The notes under the pieces: model-generated
Database searches by the model: none
Seen by the model: only the letters and a program-made list of their open reading frames with translations
Told to the model about the DNA's origin: nothing
Position numbers and translations under genes: made by a program
Shown here: one piece after another, positions 23,779-32,983 of the stretch
Layout: each line of letters opens with the position of its first letter
How positions within the stretch are numbered: the stretch's first letter is position 1
Assembly: GCF_001547895.1 (NCBI RefSeq)
Contig: NZ_AP014627.1
Location: forward strand, 1,739,501 to 1,803,500
Direction: 5' to 3'
Source: Pseudomonas sp. Os17
GTDB taxonomy: Bacteria; Pseudomonadota; Gammaproteobacteria; Pseudomonadales; Pseudomonadaceae
DNA length: 64,000 bases

Positions 23779-25905
23779 ATGCTCGAACAGGCTCAACGCG
23801 TCCTCAAGGACATCTTCGGCTACGACAGTTTCCGTGGTCGCCAAGGTGCGATCATTGAGCGCGTGGCCAGTGGCGGCGATGCCTTGGTGCTGATGCCCAC
23901 CGGTGGTGGCAAGTCCTTGTGTTTCCAGGTTCCGGCCCTGCTTCGCGAAGGATTGGCGGTGGTGGTATCGCCACTGATCGCGCTGATGGACGATCAGGTG
24001 GCCACCCTTGAGGAACTCGGTGTCGCGGCTGCCGCCTTGAACTCGACCCTGAGTGCCGAGCAGCAGCGTGACCTGGCGGCGCGTATTCGTCGCGGCGAGG
24101 TGAAGATGCTCTACCTGGCTCCTGAGCGCCTGGTTCAGCCGCGGATGCTGGCGTTCCTGCAGAACCTCGACATCGCCCTGTTCGCCATCGACGAAGCCCA
24201 CTGCGTGTCCCAGTGGGGCCACGACTTCCGTCCCGAATACCTGCAGTTGGGGCAACTGGCGGAAATGTTCCCCAACGTGCCGCGCATTGCCCTGACCGCC
24301 ACCGCCGACAAGCGCACCCGGGAAGAGATCGTCAATCGCCTGCACCTGCAGAACGCCGAGCGCTTTCTCTCCAGCTTCGACCGGCCGAATATCTTCTACC
24401 GCATCGTGCCCAAGGAGCAGCCGCGCAAGCAGTTGCAGGCGTTCCTCAACGAGCGGCGCAGCGATGCCGGTATCGTCTATTGCCTGTCGCGCAAGAAGGT
24501 CGACGAAGTGGCGGCCTTCCTCTGTGAGCAGGGCTTTACCGCGCTGCCGTATCACGCCGGCCTGCCCAATGAGCTGCGGGCCTATCACCAGAAGCGCTTC
24601 CTCAACGAGGAGGGCCTGATCATGGTGGCCACCATCGCTTTCGGCATGGGTATCGACAAGCCCAACGTGCGTTTTGTCGCTCATATGGATCTGCCCAAGT
24701 CCCTGGAAGCCTACTATCAGGAAACCGGTCGCGCCGGCCGTGACGGCCTGCCGGCGGATGCCTGGATGGCCTACGGGCTGCAGGACGTGCTGATGCTCAA
24801 GCAGATGCTGCAGAACTCCGAGGGCGACGAGCGCCACAAGCGTCTCGAGCAGCACAAGCTCGATGCGATGCTGGCCCTGTGCGAGGAAACCCGCTGCCGG
24901 CGCCAGACATTGCTGGCCTATTTCGATGAGGACATGCCCCAGCCTTGTGGCCATTGCGACAACTGTGTCGACGGGGTGCAGACCTGGGACGCCACCGAGC
25001 CGGCACGCCAGGCACTGTCGGCGATCTATCGCACCGGCCAGCGGTATGGCGTCGGTCACCTGGTGGATGTGCTGCTGGGCAAGGACACGGAAAAAGTGCG
25101 CAGTTTCGGTCATCAGCACCTGTCGGTGTTTGGCGTCGGCAAGGCTCGCAGCGAAGGCGAGTGGCGCTCCCTGTTTCGCCAGTTGGTGGCGCGCGGGCTG
25201 GCGGATATCGACCTGGAAGGCTACGGCGGCTTGCGTCTGAGCGACAGTTGTCGTCCCTTGCTCAAGGGGGAGGTGACCCTGGAGCTGCGCCGCGATCTCA
25301 AGCCGCAGAGCAGCCCGAAAAGCAGTACCAGTCAGGCCAGCCAGCTGGTACGGGGCGAGGAGCGCGAGCAGTGGGAAGCGCTGCGAGCCCTGCGCCGCAA
25401 GCTGGCGGAAGAGCATGGGGTGCCGCCTTATGTGATTTTCCCCGACTCGACCTTACTGGAGATGCTGCGCAGCCAGCCCGGCTCCATGGCGGAGATGGCC
25501 GAGGTCAGCGGAGTCGGCGCGCGCAAGCTGGAGCGTTATGGCGCGGCCTTCCTCGAAGTGCTGGGCGGCGGTGTCGAGGCGCCGAAGGTGGTCGCCGATA
25601 TCCGTCACGAGTTGATCACCCTGGCCCGTGCCGGGATGACCCCGGTACAGATCGCCGGGCAACTGCAATGCACGGAGAAGAATGTCTACACCTTGCTGGC
25701 CGAAGCCATAGGCAAGCAGCAGTTGTCGCTGGAACAGGCTCTGGACCTGCCGGAAGACCTGCTGGGAGAAATCCAGGATGCTTTCCTCGACGGTGAGGGT
25801 GAATTGCCGCCGGTGGCCGAGATCAGCGAGTTGTTTGCCGGACGCGTGCCTGAAGGGGTTTTGTATTGCGTGCGTGCGGCCTTGCAGTCGGAGTTTGAAA
25901 TTTGA
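23779..25905 (+). CDS. recQ: ATP-dependent DNA helicase RecQ
   Basis: 708 residues from ATG 23779, with GGAG seven bases upstream. RecA-like helicase core: Walker A 'MPTGGGKS' (about residue 43), 'DEAHC', and motif VI '[10 protein letters not shown]'. The zinc site follows ('[13 protein letters not shown]', 'CGHCDNC'), then the RQC winged helix and the HRDC domain (about 530-600). A C-terminal extension of about 100 residues ends in a helical domain beyond HRDC, longer than the E. coli protein (about 610). It unwinds DNA 3'-5' in recombination and fork repair. Confidence 0.95.
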   Translation: MLEQAQRVLKDIFGYDSFRGRQGAIIERVASGGDALVLMPTGGGKSLCFQVPALLREGLAVVVSPLIALMDDQVATLEELGVAAAALNSTLSAEQQRDLAARIRRGEVKMLYLAPERLVQPRMLAFLQNLDIALFAIDEAHCVSQWGHDFRPEYLQLGQLAEMFPNVPRIALTATADKRTREEIVNRLHLQNAERFLSSFDRPNIFYRIVPKEQPRKQLQAFLNERRSDAGIVYCLSRKKVDEVAAFLCEQGFTALPYHAGLPNELRAYHQKRFLNEEGLIMVATIAFGMGIDKPNVRFVAHMDLPKSLEAYYQETGRAGRDGLPADAWMAYGLQDVLMLKQMLQNSEGDERHKRLEQHKLDAMLALCEETRCRRQTLLAYFDEDMPQPCGHCDNCVDGVQTWDATEPARQALSAIYRTGQRYGVGHLVDVLLGKDTEKVRSFGHQHLSVFGVGKARSEGEWRSLFRQLVARGLADIDLEGYGGLRLSDSCRPLLKGEVTLELRRDLKPQSSPKSSTSQASQLVRGEEREQWEALRALRRKLAEEHGVPPYVIFPDSTLLEMLRSQPGSMAEMAEVSGVGARKLERYGAAFLEVLGGGVEAPKVVADIRHELITLARAGMTPVQIAGQLQCTEKNVYTLLAEAIGKQQLSLEQALDLPEDLLGEIQDAFLDGEGELPPVAEISELFAGRVPEGVLYCVRAALQSEFEI

Positions 25906-25945
25906 GGGGGTGCGTCAATGTTGTAACGATTCAGTCCCTTACAGG

Positions 25946-25989
25946 CCTTGCCTCCGGGCAAGGGGCATGCTTAGCTGACTAATAATTAG
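25946..25989. promoter_or_regulatory. Hairpin and palindromic site before the marR gene
   Basis: CCTTGCC (25946-25952) / GGCAAGG (25957-25963) is a small hairpin that may end recQ. Next to it, CTAATAATTAG (25979-25989) is a palindrome with a central A, 36 bases before the MarR start, a plausible site for autoregulation. Confidence 0.45.
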
Positions 25990-26024
25990 GTTTTCTTTAT
26001 TTTCAGTCTGATCATGAGTGTTTT

Positions 26025-26459
26025 ATGCCGTTAACCGATGAACACCGTTTTGGTATGCAGCTGGCGCATATGTCTCGCGGCTGGCGTGCCGAACTGGATC
26101 GCCGCCTGGCCGGGCTCGGCCTGTCCCAGGCCCGTTGGCTGGTGCTGTTGCACCTGGCCCGTTTCGAAGACGCGCCAACCCAGCGTGAGCTGGCACAAAG
26201 CGTTGGCGTGGAAGGTCCAACCCTGGCCCGTCTGCTGGACAGCCTGGAAACCCAGGGCTTGGTCCAACGCCAGGCGGTAATGGAAGATCGTCGGGCGAAG
26301 AAGATCGTGCTCTGTCCTTCCGCCCGGCCCCTGATCGAACAGATCGAAACCATTGCTACCGCCTTGCGCCATGAATTGTTCATTGGCGTCGACGATGAAG
26401 ACCTGCGGGTCTGCATGCGCGTTCATGGGCGCATCCTGGCCAATCTGGAAAAATCCTGA
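26025..26459 (+). CDS. MarR/SlyA-type transcriptional regulator
   Basis: 144 residues. 'MSRGWRAELDRRLAGLGLSQ' is the start of a MarR dimerisation helix and 'TQRELAQSVGVEGPTLARLL' the recognition helix; the wing contains 'VMEDRRAKKIVL', the conserved DxR motif. Such proteins are ligand-responsive repressors. An upstream palindrome suggests autoregulation; other targets are not visible. Confidence 0.9.
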   Translation: MPLTDEHRFGMQLAHMSRGWRAELDRRLAGLGLSQARWLVLLHLARFEDAPTQRELAQSVGVEGPTLARLLDSLETQGLVQRQAVMEDRRAKKIVLCPSARPLIEQIETIATALRHELFIGVDDEDLRVCMRVHGRILANLEKS

Positions 26460-26468
26460 CGCCTTCCG

Positions 26469-26488
26469 CCGGGGTTGCCTGACCCCGG
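26469..26488 (+). terminator. Terminator hairpin after marR
   Basis: CCGGGGT (26469-26475) pairs with ACCCCGG (26482-26488); a T-rich stretch follows. It lies ten bases past the stop codon. Confidence 0.75.
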
Positions 26489-26556
26489 TTTGTCCTGTTT
26501 TCGCCTCTCCCTGAATATTGCTGGTTGCGCCATCCGGTGCGGCACTTGCGCGTCTG

Positions 26557-28746
26557 TCAGAAGGTCTGGCCGAGGTTCAGCGACAGGGCCTTCTGGTTGT
26601 CGTCGTTGAAGCCGTAGCTGAAATTCAATGGCCCCAGCGGCGTATCGAACCCGAGGAAGATGCTCGCGGCATTGATATAGCCGCTGTCAAAGGCGTTGTC
26701 GTTGTTCCACGCCCGGCCACGCTCCAGCGAAGCTCCCAGGTACAGCGGGAAATCCAGCGGCAAGTAGGCGCGTGGCGTCAGTCGACGCAAGTACACCGCC
26801 CTGGCCAGGGTGATGTTCTGCCCGGACAACGCGTCCTGGCGGAAGCCCGACAGCTGCCGGGCGCCACCGAGCAGGAAGCTGGAAGTCACCACTTCGGCGT
26901 TGTCCAGGGTCCGGCCGTAGCGTCCGCCCAGGACGAAGGTGTTGGGGCCGCTGCTCAAGGCCTTGTCCAGCTTGAACTCCCACTGACGGTAGCGGTTGTC
27001 CGAGCCCAGGCTTGGTTCGAACTGGCGCAGGGTCAGTCCGATGTCCTCACCGGAGTGAGGGAAGTAGACGTTGTCCAGCGAATCGAAGGAGTACTGCAAC
27101 TGGTAGTAGCCTTCGTTGAAGTGCTCGCTGGGCAAGTCGTGATCGCCGATGCGTACATCGGCCTTGCCCCAGGCTTCGCCGACACCGAAGCGGACTTCGC
27201 CGCTGTTGCCGATCTGTCGTCCCAGGTTGAGGCCGAGGCCGTAGCGTTCCACGCGATACTCGGCGATCGGATCGTTGTCCAGTACCGCTTCGACGTTCTG
27301 TGCTTCAGCGGCGATGAAGGGCGCAATGAAGTAGCGCGAGCCGGCGTCCAGTGGCTGGTAGAACTCGCTGTAGATTTCCTGCTGGTCGCCGACCTGCACT
27401 CGGGTCAGCCACTCCGCACCGAGGCTGTTGATTCCGTTCATGCGGTAGCTGGCGCCGATATTGAAGGCGCTGTCGCCACGCATGTCATCGGACAGGTTCA
27501 GGCCCAGGCGCAGGTAGTCGGTGCCGCTGCGCTTGCCGCGGGCACTGATCACCAGGGTGTTGTCCGGGCCCTTGTGGGTCACGCGATACTGCACCTGCTC
27601 GAAGAAATCCAGGCCGTACAAGGTGCCCATGTCGGTCTCCAGGCGGCCCAGGTCCAGGGGCTCGCCGATCCGCTGGCGGATGTAGTAGCGAATGACTTCA
27701 TCGCTGACCTTGGAGTCGTTCTCCACCTTGATCGCGCTGATGATGGGCGTGCGCTGGCTGGGCTGGCGCGCGGCCGTCAACTGCGCGTCCTGCGGCTCGG
27801 AGGGGCGCAGGCGAGCCAGGCGTGCGTCGAGGATGCGGGTGGCGCGATAGCCGGCGTCGATCACTTCCTGGGCGCGGCCGAAGTCGGTGACGCCGAAGCT
27901 CGACAGCGAAGGTTGGATCAGCACGTCGTCCTTGTGCAGGGTCGCCAGTTGTTCTTCGGAGTTGCGTCGGGTCATCAGGGTGATGGACTGGTTGAGCACA
28001 TCCACCACGGTATTGAGTTGCTTGCGCGAGCGCAGCGGCGTGCCGATGTCCACCACAATGGCAATGTCGACCCCCATGTCCCGGGCCACATCCAGGGGAA
28101 TGTTGTCGGTCATGCCGCCGTCCACCAATAGCCGCCCGTCCAGTTCCACCGGGGCGAATACCGCCGGAATCGACATGCTGGCGCGGATCACCTGGGGCAG
28201 GTGGCCTTTGCGGAACACCACCTTTTCGCCGTTGGCGATGTCAGTGGCCACGGCCCTGAAGGGGATCGGCAGCTTGTCGAAGTCCCGGGTGTCACTGGCG
28301 TGGGCCAGTTTGCTTTCCAGCAACAACGCCAGGTTCTGGCCCTGGATCACCCCTAGGGGCAGGCCGAGGCTGCCGTCGTCACGGAAGCTGAGCTTCTGCT
28401 TGACCAGAAAGTCCCGATCGTCCTGCTTGCGCCGAAAGGGCACGTCTTCCCGGGGCGGGGCATCGGACAGGGCCTGTTTCCAGTCAATGTTCAGGGCCAG
28501 TTTCTCCAGCTCGTCGATCTTGTAGCCCGAAGCGTAGAGGCCACCGATCACTGCGCCCATGCTGGTGCCGGCGATCGCGTCGATGCGGATGCCTTGCTCT
28601 TCCAGGGCCTTGAGCACGCCGACATGGGCCAGGCCGCGGGCCGCGCCCCCCGAAAGCACCAGGCCGATTTTCGGTCGCGGTGCTTCACTGGATTGAGCGA
28701 TCAGGGGCAGCAGGCAGAGCAACAGGCAGGACAGCAGGCGGCGCAT
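26557..28746 (-). CDS. plpD: Patatin-like phospholipase autotransporter (PlpD type)
   Basis: 729 residues: signal peptide (1-20), patatin domain (about 25-315), POTRA-like domain (about 330-410) and a C-terminal sixteen-stranded barrel ending in Phe ('...LNLGQTF'). The catalytic dyad is visible: oxyanion 'SGGAARG', nucleophile Ser62 in 'GTSMG', and Asp in 'VDGGMTDNIP'. This is the type Vd layout of P. aeruginosa PlpD, which exports a lipase/phospholipase A1 domain. Monocistronic; a SelW-like gene is divergent. Confidence 0.93.
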   Translation of the reverse strand: MRRLLSCLLLCLLPLIAQSSEAPRPKIGLVLSGGAARGLAHVGVLKALEEQGIRIDAIAGTSMGAVIGGLYASGYKIDELEKLALNIDWKQALSDAPPREDVPFRRKQDDRDFLVKQKLSFRDDGSLGLPLGVIQGQNLALLLESKLAHASDTRDFDKLPIPFRAVATDIANGEKVVFRKGHLPQVIRASMSIPAVFAPVELDGRLLVDGGMTDNIPLDVARDMGVDIAIVVDIGTPLRSRKQLNTVVDVLNQSITLMTRRNSEEQLATLHKDDVLIQPSLSSFGVTDFGRAQEVIDAGYRATRILDARLARLRPSEPQDAQLTAARQPSQRTPIISAIKVENDSKVSDEVIRYYIRQRIGEPLDLGRLETDMGTLYGLDFFEQVQYRVTHKGPDNTLVISARGKRSGTDYLRLGLNLSDDMRGDSAFNIGASYRMNGINSLGAEWLTRVQVGDQQEIYSEFYQPLDAGSRYFIAPFIAAEAQNVEAVLDNDPIAEYRVERYGLGLNLGRQIGNSGEVRFGVGEAWGKADVRIGDHDLPSEHFNEGYYQLQYSFDSLDNVYFPHSGEDIGLTLRQFEPSLGSDNRYRQWEFKLDKALSSGPNTFVLGGRYGRTLDNAEVVTSSFLLGGARQLSGFRQDALSGQNITLARAVYLRRLTPRAYLPLDFPLYLGASLERGRAWNNDNAFDSGYINAASIFLGFDTPLGPLNFSYGFNDDNQKALSLNLGQTF

Positions 28747-28817
28747 CGTGGATCTCGGGACGGGCGATAAAGCCGGCTATTATAGCGACGCCCTTGCACC
28801 CAGGAGTCCGCCGTACC

Positions 28818-29105
28818 ATGACTGAACGTAAACCCGAAGTGATCATCACCTATTGCACCCAATGCCAGTGGCTGCTGCGGGCGGCCTGGCTGGCCCAGGA
28901 GCTGCTGAGCACCTTCAGCGACGACCTGGGCAAGGTGTCCCTGGTGCCCGCTACCGGGGGAACCTTTCATATCAGCTGCGATGGCGTGCAGATCTGGGAG
29001 CGCAAGGCCGACGGCGGCTTTCCCGAAGCCAAGGTGCTCAAGCAAAGGGTTCGCGACTGCATCGACCCCGAGCGCGACCTGGGACACAACGATCGGGCTC
29101 AGTGA
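28818..29105 (+). CDS. SelT/SelW/SelH-type Rdx protein
   Basis: 95 residues with a thioredoxin-like fold and the redox motif CTQC (Cys13, Cys16) right after the first strand ('EVIITYCTQCQWLLRA'), as in bacterial SelW-type (Rdx) proteins where cysteine replaces selenocysteine; 'PATGGTFHISCDG' is the second conserved block. Cytosolic thiol-redox protein, precise role unknown. Its 3' end overlaps the convergent DMT gene by seven bases. Confidence 0.88.
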   Translation: MTERKPEVIITYCTQCQWLLRAAWLAQELLSTFSDDLGKVSLVPATGGTFHISCDGVQIWERKADGGFPEAKVLKQRVRDCIDPERDLGHNDRAQ

Positions 29106-29992
29106 GAGCCGGCCGACGCCGTTGTGGCTGGCTTGCCTGAACGGGTCGAGAGTCGGCTCGACACCACGATCGCCACGATGATCAAGGCGCCTCCCATCAG
29201 CATGCGCAGCGTCGGATTCTCGCCGAACAGCAGCCAGGCCACGGTAATCCCGTAGACCGGTTCCAGGGCGAAAACCACCGCCGCGGTGCGAGCCTTGATC
29301 ACCGCCAGGCTGGCGACAAACAGGCTGTGGGCCAGACCGGTGCAGAAGATTCCCAGCAGACTGATCCATAGCCAGTCCATGGCCCGCACCTGGCCAAGCT
29401 CGGGGGCGGCCACCGGCAACAGGCACAGGGCGACCACCACGTTCTGGCAGAGGGCCGCCTGCACCGCGGGAATGCGTCCGGAGCTGGCGCGGTTATTCAA
29501 GGACAGCAGGGCAAACAGCAGGCCCGAACCCGCGGCCCAGAGCAGGCCGGTGGTGGCCTGGCTGGCGAGGTCGAAGTCCGGGGTTACCAGCACCAAACCG
29601 ATGCTCACCAGGCTCACCAGCAGCATCTCGTTGAGGCGGATCCGCTCGCGGAAGATCAGCCCCTCGAGAATGACCGTGAAGGCCGGGAAGCTGGCAAAGC
29701 CCAGGGTCGCGATGGCCACCCCAGCGACCTTCACCGCGACGAAGAAGCTGACCCAGTGTCCGGCCAGCAACAGGCCACTGAGCAGCAGGCGCCGCCAATC
29801 GGTGGAGGCCAGTTTCTGCCAGGGCGTGGCGCTGGCCAGGCGCGCGAAGCCAGCCAGGGCCAGCACGGCAAAGGCCGCACGGCCGAACACGATAACAGCA
29901 GGCGAGGCGACGGCCAGTTTGCCGAACACGCCGGTCAGGCCGAACATCAGAGCGCCGATATGCAGGGCGCCAAGGGCGGTACGCGGAGTCAT
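29099..29992 (-). CDS. DMT (EamA) family transporter
   Basis: 297 residues, ten hydrophobic segments in two EamA repeats ('HIGALMFGLTGVFGKLAVAS', 'LFALLSLNNRASSGRIPAVQ'). Inner-membrane metabolite exporter or importer of unknown substrate. An AraC gene lies just upstream in the same orientation (51-base gap) and may regulate it. Confidence 0.9.
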   Translation of the reverse strand: MTPRTALGALHIGALMFGLTGVFGKLAVASPAVIVFGRAAFAVLALAGFARLASATPWQKLASTDWRRLLLSGLLLAGHWVSFFVAVKVAGVAIATLGFASFPAFTVILEGLIFRERIRLNEMLLVSLVSIGLVLVTPDFDLASQATTGLLWAAGSGLLFALLSLNNRASSGRIPAVQAALCQNVVVALCLLPVAAPELGQVRAMDWLWISLLGIFCTGLAHSLFVASLAVIKARTAAVVFALEPVYGITVAWLLFGENPTLRMLMGGALIIVAIVVSSRLSTRSGKPATTASAGSH

Positions 29993-30043
29993 CTTGATCC
30001 TTGAGCAAAAGACGGTGATGGCCTTGAAGGGCTGCGGCTCAGT

Positions 30044-30853
30044 TTAAGAAGGGTCGGTGCCGGCGTCTGTCGCGATCCTGGGTTTTTTTGTCGAGGGATT
30101 AGCCTGGGCTCCCTGCCGGAGCCGACGCGGGGATTGACCGAATTCGCGCAGCATGGCGGCGGCGAAGGCGCTCTGTGAGTTGTAGCCGACCCGGCTGGCG
30201 ATCTCGCCGACCGGCAGGGTCGAGCCGCGCAGCAGTTCCAGCGCCATGTGCAGGCGCCGTCGTCGCACGTATTCCATGGGCGTCTCGCCACATTCGGCGA
30301 TGAACCGTGTGTGCAAGTGTGCGCTGGAAAGACCGGCAATTCGTGCCAGATCGGCCACCTGCAGCGGACGGGCGGCGTGGCGCTCTATGTGGGCCTGCAT
30401 GGCGGCGTAGGGCAGCCGTCGCTCGCCAGGAGGAAGCGGCGTCGAGTGGTTGAGGCTGGCCAGCAGCAGGACTGCGCCTTGCTGGGCAATCAGGGGGTCG
30501 TCCACCGGGCTCTGCGCCAGCCAGTTGACCAGGCGGCTCTGGCTTGGCTCCAGGACCCGATGTCGGGGGGCGTCGAGCAAGCGCCGGCTGGCCTCGGCGT
30601 GTTCGCCCAAAGATTGTTGCACCCAGTGTTCACCGGGTATGTCCAGCACCAGGCAATGGCTTCCACTGGGGCTGCCGCACACATGCCGGGCGCCGGCCGG
30701 TACCACCACGAAGCTCTGTTGCTGCACCTGACTGCCCCGGCCTTCGACTTCGAAATCGAGCTGGCCACGCAGGCCGAACACCAGTTGCGCATGCTCGTGG
30801 CTGTGGGCGATCAGGTCGTGAGTGTAATGGCGCAGAGTGAGGATAGATCCCAT
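30044..30853 (-). CDS. AraC-family regulator with cupin sensor
   Basis: 269 residues from ATG 30853, which has AAGGAG six bases upstream; the frame extends to 30934 without such a site. The N-terminal half is an AraC-type cupin ('RHYTHDLIAHSHEHAQLVFG', 'FVVVPAGARHVC'). The C-terminal half has two helix-turn-helix motifs ('LQVADLARIAGLSSAHLHTR', 'VGEIASRVGYNSQSAFAAAM'). Probably controls the DMT gene downstream of it. Confidence 0.88.
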   Translation of the reverse strand: MGSILTLRHYTHDLIAHSHEHAQLVFGLRGQLDFEVEGRGSQVQQQSFVVVPAGARHVCGSPSGSHCLVLDIPGEHWVQQSLGEHAEASRRLLDAPRHRVLEPSQSRLVNWLAQSPVDDPLIAQQGAVLLLASLNHSTPLPPGERRLPYAAMQAHIERHAARPLQVADLARIAGLSSAHLHTRFIAECGETPMEYVRRRRLHMALELLRGSTLPVGEIASRVGYNSQSAFAAAMLREFGQSPRRLRQGAQANPSTKKPRIATDAGTDPS

Positions 30854-30985
30854 CACGGTCTCCTTGGCAGAGGCGCAGTCTACACCGCCAGTCGGGCGGT
30901 TCGGGCTGTCATCGCATTGCCGCATTTTTGTCATGGGCTATTAATCGCTGGGGCGCAAGCTCGCAAAAAATCCCGGAGAGCGTCC

Positions 30986-31807
30986 ATGACCCATGTCGAA
31001 CTCGCCAAGCCCAGTCGCAAGCAACGGGTACGGACCTTATGGATTTCCGATGTGCACCTGGGGACCCGGGATTGCCAGGCGGAGCACCTGGCGCAGTTTC
31101 TCAAGGGCTACCAGGCCGATCGCATCTACCTGGTGGGGGACATTATCGACGGCTGGAAGCTGCGCGGTGGCATGTACTGGCCTCAGGCCCATACCAATGT
31201 GATCCGCCGCTTGCTGACCATGAGCAAGCGCGGCACCGAGGTGATCTACGTCACCGGCAATCACGATGAGTTCCTGCGCCGTTACTCCAAGCTGATTCTG
31301 GGCAACATCCAACTGGTGGACGAAGCCGTGCATGTCACGGCGGACGGTCGCCATCTGCTGGTGATTCACGGCGACCAGTTCGACGTCATCACCCGCTATC
31401 ACCGTTGGCTGGCCTTTCTCGGCGACTCGGCCTACGAGTTCACCCTGACCCTCAACCGCTGGCTCAATCACTGGCGGGCGCGTTATGGCTACGGTTACTG
31501 GTCGCTGTCGGCCTACCTCAAGCACAAGGTCAAGACCGCGGTGAGCTTTATCAGTGACTTCGAGGAGGCCATTGCCCACGAGTGCGTCAAGCGCGAGCTG
31601 CACGGGGTGGTCTGTGGCCACATCCACCATGCCGAGATCCGCAAGGTCGGCGAGGTGGACTACCTCAATTGCGGTGATTGGGTCGAGTCCTGCACCGCCC
31701 TGATCGAGCATTGGGACGGCAGCATCGAACTCTATCGCCTGGCCGACGCCCAGGCCCGGGAAGCCCAGCTCAAGGCCTCGCTCACGAAAATGGCGGAGCC
31801 GGCCTGA
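30986..31807 (+). CDS. LpxH-like metallophosphoesterase
   Basis: 273 residues from ATG 30986 (GGAGAG upstream). Calcineurin-type phosphoesterase motifs in order: 'ISDVHLGTRD', 'VGDIIDGW', 'TGNHDEF', 'HGDQFD', 'GHIHH'. It resembles UDP-2,3-diacylglucosamine diphosphatase, which makes lipid X in lipid A synthesis, but is about 30 residues longer than LpxH and lacks the lpxH neighbourhood; it is probably the paralogue often annotated the same way. Substrate therefore uncertain. Confidence 0.8.
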   Translation: MTHVELAKPSRKQRVRTLWISDVHLGTRDCQAEHLAQFLKGYQADRIYLVGDIIDGWKLRGGMYWPQAHTNVIRRLLTMSKRGTEVIYVTGNHDEFLRRYSKLILGNIQLVDEAVHVTADGRHLLVIHGDQFDVITRYHRWLAFLGDSAYEFTLTLNRWLNHWRARYGYGYWSLSAYLKHKVKTAVSFISDFEEAIAHECVKRELHGVVCGHIHHAEIRKVGEVDYLNCGDWVESCTALIEHWDGSIELYRLADAQAREAQLKASLTKMAEPA

Positions 31808-31826
31808 GCCGGAGAACCATCGGGCT

Positions 31827-32417
31827 TCAGTCGGCGCGGGGCTGTTCCATGGCCGCCTGGTACAGCGACTGCCGTGGCTGGGCGAACAGCCGTTGCAGCA
31901 TGGGTTCGAAGAAGCTCAGGGGCAGGCTGGCGTAGGTGGGGTCGAACGCCGCGGCATCGTACTTGGCGCAGAATTCGGCAGTGCGCTGGTACAGCGGATG
32001 CTCGCGAAATTGCTCGCGCAGATGGCGGTCCATGCCCAGGTGGTGGAAGAAGTAGTAGCCCTGGAAGATTCCGTGCTTTTCCACCATCCACAGGTTCTCC
32101 GGGCTGACGAAGGGCTTGAGGATGGCGGCGGCGATATCCGGATGATTGTAGGAACCCAGGGTGTCGCCGATGTCATGCAGCAGGGCGCAGACCACGTACT
32201 CCTCGTCGCGCCCGTCATGCCAGGCGCGGCTGGCGGTCTGCAGTGAATGAGTCAGACGGTCCACCGGGAAACCGCCGAAGTCGCCTTCCAGCAGTCGCAA
32301 GTGGGTCAGGATGCGGGCGGGCAGTTGCCTGGCGTAGGTGCTGAAATCCGCAGCGATGATCGCCCAGTCCTCTTGGGTGCCATCCTGCATGTGGGTGAAG
32401 CGTGCGTGAGCCTTCAT
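31827..32417 (-). CDS. HD-domain protein
   Basis: 196 residues. The metal-binding HD pattern is present: 'LTHSLQTASRAWHD', 'ALLHDIGDTLGS' with a further 'NHPDIAAAILKPF'. Such proteins hydrolyse phosphate esters of nucleotides or related compounds; substrate unknown. It shares orientation with the Mpo1-like gene upstream (95-base gap). Confidence 0.85.
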   Translation of the reverse strand: MKAHARFTHMQDGTQEDWAIIAADFSTYARQLPARILTHLRLLEGDFGGFPVDRLTHSLQTASRAWHDGRDEEYVVCALLHDIGDTLGSYNHPDIAAAILKPFVSPENLWMVEKHGIFQGYYFFHHLGMDRHLREQFREHPLYQRTAEFCAKYDAAAFDPTYASLPLSFFEPMLQRLFAQPRQSLYQAAMEQPRAD

Positions 32418-32512
32418 CGTTCGGCCTCTTGTTGTCAGGGGAAGTCGGGCCCGAGCCCGGCCATGGTCATAGCCATGGTCGCGGGGTGGCGAGGACGGAT
32501 GGCCGGTCGGCG

Positions 32513-32824
32513 CTAGAACGGCACCTTGCCGAGGATCATGTCGCGGTACATGACGAAGTCGCCCAGCAGGCTGTACAGCGGGTGCTGAAAGGTGGCCGGA
32601 CGATTTTTTTCGAAGAAGAAATGCCCGACCCAGGCAAAGCCGTAGCCGGCCAGCGGTAGCGCCAGCAACAGCAGCCAGGCCCCTTTGCCGATGGCCAGGG
32701 CCAGGAGGAAGATCACCAGGCTGGTGCCGATAAAGTGCAGGCGACGGCAGGTGCTGTCGCTGTGCTCGCTCAGGTAATAGGGGTAGAACTCGGCGAAGCT
32801 GCTGAACTGTCGGATGTTTTCCAT
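32513..32824 (-). CDS. Mpo1-like (DUF962) membrane protein
   Basis: 103 residues, with two hydrophobic segments (about 31-50 and 52-70). 'FYPYYLSEHSDSTCRRLHFI' and 'GYGFAWVGHFFFEKNRPATF' are the DUF962/Mpo1 signature, with the conserved His residues that bind iron in yeast Mpo1, a 2-hydroxy fatty acid dioxygenase. A role in 2-hydroxy fatty acid turnover is an inference by homology. Confidence 0.88.
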   Translation of the reverse strand: MENIRQFSSFAEFYPYYLSEHSDSTCRRLHFIGTSLVIFLLALAIGKGAWLLLLALPLAGYGFAWVGHFFFEKNRPATFQHPLYSLLGDFVMYRDMILGKVPF

Positions 32825-32983
32825 GGCCGCGATCTCGGTTGTTTGTTGTTGTGCGGGCGGATGTTCTGCGGGAGCTTATGTGAGTCTAGAGTCCCTGGTT
32901 GCGCTGGCCAGTGACAATAGGCGCCACTTTAGTATCCTTGGGCAATTGGCCGTAGCATGCGGCTTGTCATGTAAGAAGCCCTC